Source: Winogradskya humida
GTDB taxonomy: Bacteria; Actinomycetota; Actinomycetes; Mycobacteriales; Micromonosporaceae
Length of the DNA stretch: 64,000 nt
Assembly (NCBI RefSeq): GCF_016862215.1
Contig: NZ_BOMN01000087.1
Span: 124,001 to 188,000, forward strand
Reading direction: 5' to 3'
Shown in pieces: positions 8,325 through 17,600 of the stretch; within the stretch, counting starts at the first letter, position 1, and every line of letters starts with the position of its first letter. A program made the position numbers and the translations under genes. The notes below the pieces were generated by a model. The model was not told where the DNA came from. It saw nothing but the letters and a program-made list of their open reading frames with translations, and did no database searches.

Positions 8325-9599
8325 ATGGAATCCTGGCCGCTGCCGATCAGCATCGGCACGCTCGACCCCGCGGAGCTGGTCACCACGACCGTCGGTGTGC
8401 GGATCACCCGGTGGGAGCCCGGCAGGCTGGTCGGCACGCTGCCCGTCGAGGGCAACCGCGACGCGTACGGGCGCCTCGACAGCGCGGCCCTCGCCGTCCT
8501 GGCCGAGACCCTCGGTTCGGTCGCGGCGGCCCTCGAACCCGGTTCGAGCGGGATCGTGCTGGGCCAGGAGCTGTCCGTCGCGCACCACGAGGACACCGGG
8601 GCCGGAATCGTCACCGGGACCTGCGTCCCCGTGCACCACGGCGGTTCCGTCTCCACCTACGAGATCGTCGTCACCGCCGCGGACGGCCGGCGCCTGTGCA
8701 CGGCCCGGCTCACGTGCCGCCTGCGCCGGACAGCACAGCCCACCACCACCGCCGACAGGAAGGTACGACTCAGCATGCAATCCGCACCGCCGCCCCGGGA
8801 CCCGTACTGGGAACGGATCGGCTATCACGGCCCGCTGGAGCCGACGCTGGACGTCCTGCGGGAGATCTGCCGCAAACACGTTCTCGAGGTGCCGTTCGAG
8901 GCACTCGAAGGGCCCGAGGGACGCCGCCCGGTGATCGACTGGGCGGGCGCCTACGACAAGATCGTCACCCGTCGCGGCGGCGGTTTCTGCCTGCAGGCCA
9001 ACGGCCTGCTCGCGCACCAGCTGCGGCAGATCGGCTTCGACGTCACCGAGCTGGCCGCCCATATCTGGGTCGGGCACCGCGGATACTTCAGCAAGGGTGG
9101 CGACCACCTGATCCTGATGGTGCGCATCGACGGCAGGCAGTGGCTCGTGGACGCCAGCTACACCAGCCTGGTGTACGTCGAGCCGATCGAACTGGTCGCC
9201 GGCGAGTACCATCAGGACGGCTGGACCTACCGGGTGCTGACCGACGACGACTGGTACGTCGTCCAGCGTCGCGACGACGAGGGCTGGCTGCCGCTCTACC
9301 GGTTCGTGCTGAGCCCGCGTACCACCGAGTTCTTCCTGCGGGAAGCGGTCGCGTGGCACCTCGACGGCGAGACGCGCTCCGAGACCGCCCGCACCCTGAT
9401 GTGCTCCCGCGGCATCCGCGGCGGCAAGGTGTGGCTGGTCAACAACCACCTCACCGTTGCCGAGCGGGGCACGGTCACCACCCGCACGGTGCGCGACCGG
9501 CAGGACTGCGCGGAGATCCTCGGGCGGATCTTCCGCGGCCACGAGGACCTCGCCGAGCGGGGACTGCGCATCTGGCAGCAGCTGCAGGACACGCGATGA
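8325..9599 (+). CDS. Fused hotdog domain and arylamine-NAT-type amide synthase
   Basis: A 424-residue in-frame fusion. Residues 1-150 are a hotdog domain matching the 4984-5400 thioesterase along its length, but the HGG motif is replaced (AYGRLDSAALAVLAE), so catalysis is doubtful. Residues 151-424 are an arylamine N-acetyltransferase with the full triad: Cys222 in RRGGGFCLQ, His261 in GGDHLIL and Asp276 in WLVDASY. Such NATs act as amide synthases in rifamycin and manumycin-type pathways, moving an acyl chain to an aryl amine. Here the natural acceptor would be the amine of 3,4-AHBA. GGAAGG at 8315-8319 supports the ATG at 8325. A second ribosome site before Met151 may also yield the NAT alone. 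Confidence 0.85.
   Translation: MESWPLPISIGTLDPAELVTTTVGVRITRWEPGRLVGTLPVEGNRDAYGRLDSAALAVLAETLGSVAAALEPGSSGIVLGQELSVAHHEDTGAGIVTGTCVPVHHGGSVSTYEIVVTAADGRRLCTARLTCRLRRTAQPTTTADRKVRLSMQSAPPPRDPYWERIGYHGPLEPTLDVLREICRKHVLEVPFEALEGPEGRRPVIDWAGAYDKIVTRRGGGFCLQANGLLAHQLRQIGFDVTELAAHIWVGHRGYFSKGGDHLILMVRIDGRQWLVDASYTSLVYVEPIELVAGEYHQDGWTYRVLTDDDWYVVQRRDDEGWLPLYRFVLSPRTTEFFLREAVAWHLDGETRSETARTLMCSRGIRGGKVWLVNNHLTVAERGTVTTRTVRDRQDCAEILGRIFRGHEDLAERGLRIWQQLQDTR
8757..8777 (+). promoter_or_regulatory. Internal ribosome site and ATG at the NAT domain boundary
   Basis: GGAAGG (about 8758-8763) lies 11 bases before an in-frame ATG at 8775, exactly where the NAT domain begins. There is no stop between the hotdog and NAT parts, so both a full-length fusion and a free NAT could be made. 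It may be a relic of two genes that fused by loss of a stop codon. Confidence 0.5.
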
Positions 9600-10483
9600 C
9601 GGCGGCCGTCGCCGTCGTGGGGGCCGGTGTCATGGGCGCGGGCATCGCCCAGGTCACCGCCGCGGCCGGGCTCGAGGTGGTTCTCTACAGCCGTTCCCGG
9701 GCGACGCTGGGCGCGGCGCTGCGTACCGTACGTTCCTCATTGGAGCGGTCCGCAGCCCGGACCGGGAGGCCCGCGGAAGAGACCGAGCGGACGCTGGCCC
9801 GGATCACCGTGACCACCGAGCTGGACCGGATCGCCGGGTGCACCGTCGCCGTCGAGTCGGTCGCCGAGGATCTCGAGGTGAAGCGGCGCGTCTTCACCGA
9901 GCTGGACCGGCTGTGCCCGCCGGGCGCCCTGCTGGCCACCAACACCTCGGGCATCCCGATCTCCGCCGTCGCCGAGGCCACCGGCCGGCCCGGCGACGTC
10001 GTCGGCACCCACTTCTTCTCCCCGGTGCCCCGGATGGAGCTGTGCGAGATCGTCCGGGGCCGCGCCACCACGGACCGCACCGTCGCGGCGGCCCGCGCCT
10101 TCGCCGAGGGGATCGGCAAGCAGTGCATCGTGGTGACGAAGGACCTGCCCGGCTTCGTCACCACCCGTCTGATCATCGCGTTCGTCCTGGAGGCCGTCCG
10201 TCTGGTGGAGACGGGCATCTGCGAGGCCGCCGAGGTGGACCGGGCCTGCCGGCTCGCCTTCGGGCATGCCATGGGCCCGCTGGCCACCGCCGACCAGGCC
10301 GGGCTCGACGTTCTGCGCGAGGTCGTGGCCGTGCTGGCCAAGGAGTACGACCACCAGGTGTTCGCCACGCCCGCGCTGCTCGACCACCTGGTGGAGACCG
10401 GCCGGCACGGCCGCAAGACCGGGCACGGATTCCACGACTACGACGACCCGTCCGCATCGCTGCAACCGGAGGTACTCCCGTGA
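9596..10483 (+). CDS. 3-hydroxyacyl-CoA dehydrogenase family protein
   Basis: A 295-residue NAD-dependent 3-hydroxyacyl-CoA dehydrogenase (3-hydroxybutyryl-CoA dehydrogenase class). It has the Rossmann motif VVGAGVMGAGIA at the N-terminus, the catalytic-region stretch GTHFFSPVPRMELCEIV, the domain boundary KDLPGFVTTRL and the C-terminal HGRKTGHGFHDY. It interconverts 3-ketoacyl and 3-hydroxyacyl thioesters. The operon also has an SDR ketoreductase, so the two may work on different intermediates or carriers. The ATG overlaps the NAT stop as ATGA. Confidence 0.88.
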   Translation: MTAAVAVVGAGVMGAGIAQVTAAAGLEVVLYSRSRATLGAALRTVRSSLERSAARTGRPAEETERTLARITVTTELDRIAGCTVAVESVAEDLEVKRRVFTELDRLCPPGALLATNTSGIPISAVAEATGRPGDVVGTHFFSPVPRMELCEIVRGRATTDRTVAAARAFAEGIGKQCIVVTKDLPGFVTTRLIIAFVLEAVRLVETGICEAAEVDRACRLAFGHAMGPLATADQAGLDVLREVVAVLAKEYDHQVFATPALLDHLVETGRHGRKTGHGFHDYDDPSASLQPEVLP

Positions 10484-11598
10484 AGTTCGCCTGGATCGAC
10501 CTGCGTTCCCTTTCCGAGGACCGGCGCGAGGGTGTCGTCGACGCCGCGGTCCACGCCCGGCTCGAAGGCGTGCTCGACGACAGGCTCGACGTCCTGCGCA
10601 CCCTGCCGCCGACGGTCACCAAGGTGCTGCTGCCACCGCCCGGGACGCCGCTGCCCGCCGAGGCCGACGAGATCGCCGACATCGTCCTGACCCGCGTCGA
10701 GACCGCCGCCGAGCTCGACAAGCTCAAGCTCGAGGCCGAGGGCGCCCCCGCCCGCACCGCCGCCTTCATCGAGGTCGTCGATGACGCCACGCTGCGGGTC
10801 GCCTGCGCGGCGGCCCAGTCGCTGACGAACACAGCCGTCGAGTTCCGCGATCCGACGAAGATCCCGCTGGAGATCGTGATCGCCGCCGCCGACCGCAGCC
10901 CGGGCCGGCTGATCTGCGCGGCGGGTGACCTCGAGGAGGCCGGCATCATCATCGACGTCCTGGAGAAGGGGTCGGACGGGTTGCTGCTGGCGCCCCGGGA
11001 CGCCAACGACGTCTTCGGCCTGGTCGACCTGCTGCGGGACACCAGCGAGGACCTGGCGCTCACCGCGCTGACCGTCCGGTCGATCGAGCACAACGGGCTG
11101 GGTGACCGGGTGTGCGTCGACACCTGCTCCCACTTCGGCCAGGACGAGGGCATCCTCGTCGGCTCGTACGCCCACGGCTTCGTGCTGTGTGTCAGCGAGA
11201 CGCACCCGTTGCCGTACATGCCCACCCGTCCGTTCCGGGTCAACGCCGGTGCCCTGCACTCCTACGTGATGGGGGAGAACAACCGCACCAACTACCTCAG
11301 CGAGCTGCAGGCCGGCAGCACCGTGCTCGGTGTCACCACCGACGGCCGCACCCGGCGGATCGTGGTGGGCCGGGTCAAGCTCGAGTCCCGTCCCATGCTG
11401 ACGATCCGGGCGGTCTCGCAGAGCGGCGTGGAGGTCAGCCTCACCGTCCAGGACGACTGGCACGTCCGGGTGCTAGGCCCGGGTGCCGCCGTGCTCAACG
11501 TCACGGAGCTCAAGACCGGCGACCAGCTGCTCGGTTATCTCGCCGACGACAAGCGGCACGTCGGCTGGCCCGTCGGCGAGTTCTGCATCGAGAAATGA
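10480..11598 (+). CDS. griH: GriH-type 3,4-AHBA synthase (DHQ synthase II family)
   Basis: A 372-residue member of the 3-dehydroquinate synthase II family. GriH cyclises the C7 product of GriI to 3-amino-4-hydroxybenzoate. The N-terminal MKFAWIDLRS, the central LICAAGDLEEAGIIIDVLEKG and the conserved RPFRVNAGALHSYVMG are visible. GGAGG 7 bases upstream supports the GTG at 10480, which overlaps the dehydrogenase stop. With the aldolase at 1673 it gives a complete two-enzyme 3,4-AHBA route, so the aryl amine is made by this operon. Confidence 0.9.
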   Translation: MKFAWIDLRSLSEDRREGVVDAAVHARLEGVLDDRLDVLRTLPPTVTKVLLPPPGTPLPAEADEIADIVLTRVETAAELDKLKLEAEGAPARTAAFIEVVDDATLRVACAAAQSLTNTAVEFRDPTKIPLEIVIAAADRSPGRLICAAGDLEEAGIIIDVLEKGSDGLLLAPRDANDVFGLVDLLRDTSEDLALTALTVRSIEHNGLGDRVCVDTCSHFGQDEGILVGSYAHGFVLCVSETHPLPYMPTRPFRVNAGALHSYVMGENNRTNYLSELQAGSTVLGVTTDGRTRRIVVGRVKLESRPMLTIRAVSQSGVEVSLTVQDDWHVRVLGPGAAVLNVTELKTGDQLLGYLADDKRHVGWPVGEFCIEK

Positions 11599-11611
11599 CG
11601 GAAGGTCTTTC

Positions 11612-13030
11612 ATGACGATCGACACCGGCGCCGCGGCGTTCGAGCGCTGGCTCGGCTCGGCGCTCACGAGCGACGCCTCGGACGACGCGATCTGGGGGTA
11701 CGCCGACCGGGCGGTGACCTTCGGGCGGATGAGGCGGGAGACGGCGCGGACCCGGGAACTGCTCACGGCGCACGGTATCGGTGCCGGCAACACGGTCGCC
11801 GTCCAGCTGCTGCCCAGCTGCACGCTTTTGTGGACGGTGCTCGCCGCCTGGTCGGCCGGTGCGCAGGTCCTGCTGATGGATCCGCGGCTCACCCCGGCCG
11901 AGACGGGCCGGCTGCTGGACCTGTGCGAGCCGCAGTTCCATCTCGCCGTGGACGGGCCGGTGCCCACGCTCGCCTCCTTCCGCGAGGAGTGCGAGATCGT
12001 GGTCCTGCCGCGCCGTTCGGGGCGTCCCGCGGAGACCCCGCACCGGCTCGTGCAGTTCAGCTCCGGCTCGACCGGCCTGCCCAAGGTCATCGGGCGCACC
12101 GGGCAGTCGCTGCTCGACGAGCTCGACCGCTTCGCCGCCCTGCCCGAGATGCCGCGCGGCGGCGATCAGGTGCTGCTGCTCAGCTCGATGTCGTACTCCT
12201 TCGGGCTGATCGGCGGGGTGCTGCACGCGTTGCGGCACGGGGTGACCCTGCACTTCAGCGGCAGCCCGCAACCGCGGGATCTGCTCCGGCTGCTGGCGGA
12301 GCGGCGGATCGGTGCGGTGTTCGGTGTGCCGGTCCACTTCGACCTGCTCAGCCGGGTCGGCAGGCCCGGTGACCTGCCCGCGCTACGGCTGGCCGTCTGC
12401 GGTGGGGAGATGCTGGGCGCGGTGGTGTTCGAGCGGTTCGAGCGGGCCTTCGGCGTCCGGATCGGGCAGGCCTACGGCATGACGGAGGCCGGCATCATCG
12501 CCACCGACCTCGCCGGGCGGCACGCCCCGCCGGCCGTGGGGCTACCCGTGCCCGGCATGCAGACCCGGATCGCCGGCGGCACCCTGCACGTCCGGCTGCC
12601 CGAGGACCCGTATCTGCACGCCGACCGGACCGGGCGCTACGAGGACGGCTGGCTCGACACGTACGACCGGTGCGAGGCACAACCGGACAGCGGCGTCCTG
12701 GAGATCCTCGGCCGGTCCGACTCCACCGTCGTCATCGGCGGGCTCAACGTCGACCTGACGGAGATCGAGTCCGTGCTCGCGCGGCACCCCGCCGTGACGG
12801 AGGCGGTGGTCGTCTATGGCGAGGCGATCGAGAGTCATGTCGTGGCCGAGCCCTCGCTGACCAAGGGGGAGCTGCTGGCCTGGTGCCGCGATCAGCTCAG
12901 CCCGCACAAGGTGCCGAAGGCGCTGCACTTCGTCAGCAAACTGCCGCGCACCGCGAACGGCAAGGCCGTCCGCAACCGGGAGCTGCTGCACGCGAGCCGG
13001 GAACGGGAACGGCAGGCGATCATCCGGTGA
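11612..13030 (+). CDS. Adenylate-forming acyl/aryl ligase
   Basis: A 472-residue ANL-superfamily enzyme. Core motifs are the P-loop FSSGSTGLPKV near residue 150, AYGMTEAG, the hinge-region GWLDTYDR and the C-terminal lysine motif LPRTANGKAVR. It activates a carboxylate as an adenylate and passes it to CoA or a carrier. It directly follows griH, so 3,4-AHBA is the leading candidate substrate. A starter acid for the acyl chain is the alternative. The length is slightly short for the family because of a compact N-terminal region, but no motif is missing. Confidence 0.83.
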   Translation: MTIDTGAAAFERWLGSALTSDASDDAIWGYADRAVTFGRMRRETARTRELLTAHGIGAGNTVAVQLLPSCTLLWTVLAAWSAGAQVLLMDPRLTPAETGRLLDLCEPQFHLAVDGPVPTLASFREECEIVVLPRRSGRPAETPHRLVQFSSGSTGLPKVIGRTGQSLLDELDRFAALPEMPRGGDQVLLLSSMSYSFGLIGGVLHALRHGVTLHFSGSPQPRDLLRLLAERRIGAVFGVPVHFDLLSRVGRPGDLPALRLAVCGGEMLGAVVFERFERAFGVRIGQAYGMTEAGIIATDLAGRHAPPAVGLPVPGMQTRIAGGTLHVRLPEDPYLHADRTGRYEDGWLDTYDRCEAQPDSGVLEILGRSDSTVVIGGLNVDLTEIESVLARHPAVTEAVVVYGEAIESHVVAEPSLTKGELLAWCRDQLSPHKVPKALHFVSKLPRTANGKAVRNRELLHASRERERQAIIR

Positions 13031-13470
13031 TCGATCCCGCGTACGCCGGCACCCACCTGCCCCGCTTCACCGTCGACGTCGAGCGGGGCCGCATCCAGCG
13101 GTTCGCCTCGGCCGTGGGCGCCGCCGACGAGATCTTCCACGATGTCGCCGCCGCCCGCGCGGCCGGCCACCCGGACCTCCCGGTGCCGCCGACCTACCTG
13201 TTCTGCCTGGAACTCGAGCGGGAGGGGCTCGCGGGCATCGGGGTTTCCCTGGACCGGGTCCTCCACGTCGAGCAGGGATTCGAGTATCACGAGCTCGCCC
13301 ATGCCGGGGACCGGATCACGTTCGCGCCGGTGGTCGTGTCCATCCGGTCGCACCGGCGCGGCCGGCTGGAGCTGATCACCACGGACACCGCCGTCACCCG
13401 GGCGGACGGGGCCGCCGTCGCGGATCTGCACCAGGTCCTGGCCGTACGGCACGCGGAGGGCACGCCATGA
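13027..13470 (+). CDS. HadA/HadC-like hotdog dehydratase subunit
   Basis: A 147-residue hotdog protein of the MaoC N-terminal (FAS1-type dehydratase) family. Recognisable parts are RIQRFASAVGAADEIFHD, VPPTYLFCLEL and VLHVEQGFEYHELAHAGDRI. In mycobacterial HadAB/HadBC, proteins of this type bind the acyl chain and pair with a catalytic HadB. The next gene encodes exactly such a partner. The GTG at 13027 overlaps the ligase stop as GTGA. The function as half of a (3R)-hydroxyacyl-ACP dehydratase is inferred from family and pairing. Confidence 0.82.
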   Translation: MIDPAYAGTHLPRFTVDVERGRIQRFASAVGAADEIFHDVAAARAAGHPDLPVPPTYLFCLELEREGLAGIGVSLDRVLHVEQGFEYHELAHAGDRITFAPVVVSIRSHRRGRLELITTDTAVTRADGAAVADLHQVLAVRHAEGTP

Positions 13471-13874
13471 GCGGCCCCGAGCGGCTCGAACTGGAGCCGG
13501 CGATCGTCACCCGGGACCTGCTCGCCGGGTACGCGGCGGCGTCCGGCGACCTCAATCCCCTCCATCTGGACACCGGCGCGGCGGTGGCCGCCGGGTTCGA
13601 CGACGTCATCGCGCACGGCATGCTCTCCATGGCTTTCCTGGGCCGGTTGCTCACCGGCTGGGTGCCCGTGACGGACCTGGTCTCCTTCCGGGTGACCTTC
13701 CGGTCACCCGCCCCGGTCGGAGCCCGGCTGCGGTGCACCGCGGACGTCGTCTCCGTCGAGCGGGTGAACGGCCGCTCGCTCGCCCGGCTGGACCTCGCCG
13801 TGCACATCGAGGACGGCCCCGTCACCGTGCGCGGCGAAGCCGTCGTCCGGCTGCCCGAGGAAGGGGACCGATGA
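13467..13874 (+). CDS. HadB-like MaoC-domain dehydratase (catalytic subunit)
   Basis: A 135-residue single hotdog protein with the hydratase signature ASGDLNPLHLD and downstream IAHGMLSMAFLG, which provide the catalytic Asp and His. It removes water from (3R)-hydroxyacyl-ACP to form trans-2-enoyl chains. It overlaps the preceding HadA-like gene and the following SDR gene, so the trio forms a keto-reduction and dehydration unit. With no enoylreductase in the operon, double bonds would be kept. Confidence 0.87.
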   Translation: MSGPERLELEPAIVTRDLLAGYAAASGDLNPLHLDTGAAVAAGFDDVIAHGMLSMAFLGRLLTGWVPVTDLVSFRVTFRSPAPVGARLRCTADVVSVERVNGRSLARLDLAVHIEDGPVTVRGEAVVRLPEEGDR

Positions 13875-14572
13875 CACGATCCGTGCTGGTCACCGGGGGC
13901 AACCGGGGCATCGGCCTGGCCGTCGCCCGCGCGTTCGCCGCGCAGGGTGACCGGGTGGCCGTCACCCATCGCGGCTCCGCGCCGGCCGGACTGCTGGGGG
14001 TGAAGTGCGACGTCACGGACGCCGATCAGGTGGACGCCGCGTTCGCCGGGGCGGAGGCCGCCCACGGCCCCGTGGAGGTGCTCGTCTCCAACGCGGGCAT
14101 CACCGACGACGCGTTGCTGCTGCGCATGCCGCCGGAGCGGTTCACCCGGGTGCTCGACACGAATCTGACCGGCGCGTACCGGGTGGTGCGCCGGGCCGTG
14201 CCGGGCATGCTGCGGTCGCGGCGCGGGCGGATCATCCTGGTGTCGTCGGTGTCCGCGCTGTCCGGCGCCACCGGTCAGGCGAACTACGCGGCGAGCAAGG
14301 CCGGGATGGTGGGCCTGGCCCGTTCCCTCGCCCGGGAGCTCGGCAGCCGGGGCATCACGGTGAACGTCGTCGCCCCGGGTCTCGTCCTGACCGACATGGC
14401 CGGGAAGCTGTCCGCCGCGCGAAGGGCCGAGATGCTCGCGGCGGTGCCACTCGGGCGGCACGCCGACCCGGAGGACGTGGCCGGGCCGATCCGCTGGCTG
14501 GCCTCCGACGAGGCCCGTTACATCACCGGTGCGGTCCTCCCCGTCGACGGCGGCGCGGGAATGGGCCACTGA
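13871..14572 (+). CDS. fabG: 3-oxoacyl-ACP reductase (FabG-like SDR)
   Basis: A 233-residue SDR ketoreductase with the cofactor motif VTGGNRGIGLAVA, the SNAGIT segment, the catalytic Ser, and Tyr/Lys in ANYAASKAGM, ending in ITGAVLPVDGG. It reduces 3-ketoacyl-ACP to the (3R)-hydroxy form, matching the dehydratase pair just upstream. Last gene of the operon; a strong hairpin lies between it and the convergent peptidase gene. Confidence 0.9.
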   Translation: MTRSVLVTGGNRGIGLAVARAFAAQGDRVAVTHRGSAPAGLLGVKCDVTDADQVDAAFAGAEAAHGPVEVLVSNAGITDDALLLRMPPERFTRVLDTNLTGAYRVVRRAVPGMLRSRRGRIILVSSVSALSGATGQANYAASKAGMVGLARSLARELGSRGITVNVVAPGLVLTDMAGKLSAARRAEMLAAVPLGRHADPEDVAGPIRWLASDEARYITGAVLPVDGGAGMGH

Positions 14573-14581
14573 CCGCGCTGA

Positions 14582-14613
14582 CGCCCGCCACGGGTGAGGG
14601 TCCGTGGCGGGCG
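14582..14613. terminator. Bidirectional terminator between convergent genes
   Basis: Perfect 12-bp stem (14582-14593 and 14602-14613) with an 8-base loop, placed between the fabG stop and the convergent subtilase stop. No T run, as is usual in GC-rich actinomycetes. Confidence 0.75.
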
Positions 14614-14627
14614 CTGCAGGACCGGAT

Positions 14628-17600
14628 CTACCGATATCGGTACGCGCGGATCACCGTCTGGCTGACGGAGGTGCCCGCTTTGTTCTTGCCATGCACGCGT
14701 ACGGAGACATAGCCCTTCCCCCGCGGATAGTGCACCGCCGGCCCGGAAGCACGCCAGGTAGCACCGTCATCGAACGACACCTCGAGGCCAAGAGCGGCAC
14801 CCTGCACCAGGCTCCCCTTCTGGTCGCGGGCGACCAGCGGAACCTGTCCGACGCTCCCGGCACGAACGGCGCCGGACGCGTCGAGCGCCGGAGCAACGTT
14901 GACGGTGAAGACCGGCACCAGCCCCTGCGCACCGGCGCCGGACGTGAAGGTGAACTCGGTGCTGGTACGCGTGGAGAGCCCGCCGAAGCCACCAGTCGTC
15001 TCCTGCACAACCCGATAGACCGCGTCACCATCGGGCAACCCGGCAGCGTCGACGTACAGCCAATCCGACTCGCCGAGCAGCTCCTGACCCCGGTAAAGCC
15101 GAGTGCTCACGGAGTCCAGAAGCTGGCTGTACCCCGGATGCCCGGCGGCGTCGGTCAACGGCGGAAGCTGCGCGTAGAGAATGTCACCCTCGCGGCCCAC
15201 CCACTCGTACCGGCTGCTGAACCGGGTCTGCAGCGGCGCCGCACCCCAATGCTCCACAGTGGAAGCTCCAGATCGGTACGAGCCGTTCAAGTCGAGCCCC
15301 TGCAGGAACCCGTACTCGTCGAAGCTGACCCCGAGCCGCGTGTCGGTCTGCCACCGCGCGCCGTTACCAGTGGACAGATAGTTGACCCGCGATGCCCCGG
15401 GCCGCGCCCGAGCGATGCCCACGCCGTAGACCTCGCCCTGCGCGTCACTCAGCTGAGCCCACTGCTGGACAACGGAACCGCCGTGGAAAACCTGCTTCTC
15501 CGCAGCCAGCTCAGTTCGCCGGTATGCGCGGTCGTACCCGTTCAGCACCTGCGCGACCGGCACCCGCTCGCCCACGAAGTACGCGTACGGGCTGTCGGTC
15601 CCGCGAGGACCGGAGCCGCTCCGGGCCCATGTGCTCAACACCGTCGCGGTTCCCGGCAGTTGCGGGCCGAGCTGGCGTACCCGCAGATTCTCGATGCCCG
15701 GCTGCAGCGTGCCGAAGATGACCGTGCCCTCGTCGGTCTGCTGCTCGGTGCCGATCCACGACTCGACGGCCGCCGCGGACGCATCCGGCACCGACACCTT
15801 CACCGGCGTCGCCTCCCGCGCGTCGAACGTGATCGACGTGTCCCCGGTCAGGTCCAGCACCGGCTGGTAGATCATCGCCTGCTGCGAACCGTCCTGCGCC
15901 GCGGACTCGTCCAGGTATGTGCCGACGGTGTAACGCCCCGGCGCCAGCCGCAGCGTCACCGTGCCGCTCGGGTCCCACGGCAGGGCGAAGTAGTCGCCCG
16001 CGACCTGGAAGATCCCCGTCAGGTAGTTGATCACCGGCTTGCCGTCGAGGCCGAGGTGGTGCAGCGTGAGCGCGTAGCGCTCCGGCTCCTTCTGCACGGC
16101 GACCGCGGTCATCACCCGCTGCGTGCCCGCCGTCGCCACGATGTCCGCGGTGTAGTCGCCGACCGGCAACGCCCTCGTGTCAGCGGTGACGGTGACCGCC
16201 GCTGTGCCCCCGGCAGGGACGGTGACCGTCTGCCGGTCGAGCGTGAACGCCTGGCCCGAGGTCAGCGCGAGCGCCAGCGTGAGGTCCACGGTCCCGCCGT
16301 TGCGATAGGTCACCTGCTTGCTCACCACGGCGTCGTCCTCGTGCGGCCACTTCTGCAACCCGAAAGACACCGACACCGGCTCCGCCGTCATCACCTGCGT
16401 GATTGCCCGGGCTACGTCGACGCGTCCGGCTCCCTGCTCAAAAGCCCTGCCATCTCCCGTACGCGCAGACGACGCGATCAGCGTCCCCTTCAACCGCGCG
16501 CCGTCCCACTCCGGATGCGCCTGAGCCAGCAGCGCCGCAGCGCCCGCCACGTGCGGTGTGGCCATCGACGTGCCACTGAGCGTCATGTACGTGTCCGGGA
16601 AGTCAGCAGCCGGCTCCCCGATCGACGTCCCCGCGGCCCGCGCCGCCACGATGTCCACCCCCGGCGCGGCGATGTCCGGCTTGATCGCGGCATCACCGAC
16701 CCGCGGCCCCCGGCTGGAGAATTCCGCAGTGACGTCGGACTTGTCGACCGCGGCCACGGTCAGTGCGGCATCCGCGCTGCCCGGGGAGCCGACCGTCGAC
16801 GCCGACGGCCCTTCGTTGCCGGCGGCGATCACGAACAACGCCCCGGTCGACGCCGACAGCGTGTTCACCGCCTCTTCCAGGGGGTCGTCGCCGTCGAAGT
16901 CGGGCCCGCCGAGGCTCAGGTTCACGACGCGGGCATGCTGCTCCACGGCCGCCCACTGCATGCCCGCCAGGATCGCGGAGTCCTCGCAGAACTGGTCACC
17001 ACAAACCTTGCCCGACAGGATCGTCGCGTCCGGCGCCACACCCCGGTACTTCCCGTTCGAAGCCGTCCCCGAGCCCGCGATGGTCGAGGCGACGTGCGTA
17101 CCGTGCCCCACCTGGTCGCCGCCCGGCGCCGTGGTGAAGTTCTTCTCCTCCACCCGCCCGGCAAGATCCGGGTGCGTGGCGTCGACCCCGGAGTCCAGCA
17201 CCGCGACCTTCATGCCCGCCCCGGTCAGCCCCGCCTGCCACGCCGCCGGTGCCCCGATCTGCGGCACACTCGCGTCCAGGGACAGCTTCCGCCGCCCGTC
17301 CAGCCACACATGATCGCTCTTGGTCACCGCTCGCCACATCGACGACGACTTCGGCGCGCTCACCGCCAAGGCCCGCAACGACGTCATCTCCCGCGTCGCA
17401 TGCGAACCCACCGCCTTACGCACGGCCGAGAAATTTGTCGCGGTCTCCGACCCCAGGATCAGCGGTACGCCTGCGTGAGCCCGATCGTCATAGCCCCCCT
17501 CGATCAGCCCGGTCACGTCGAACAGCCGCCGATCGACCCGCTGCGTCTGCACCAGCCGAGCCGCATCCGACGGAATCACCATCAGATGCCCGCCCACCAC

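Noticed and set aside
1673-14572. Assignment as a platensimycin or grixazone cluster
   Set aside because: Only the AHBA genes are shared; terpene cyclase and phenoxazinone genes are absent and the KS/ACP/NAT set points elsewhere.
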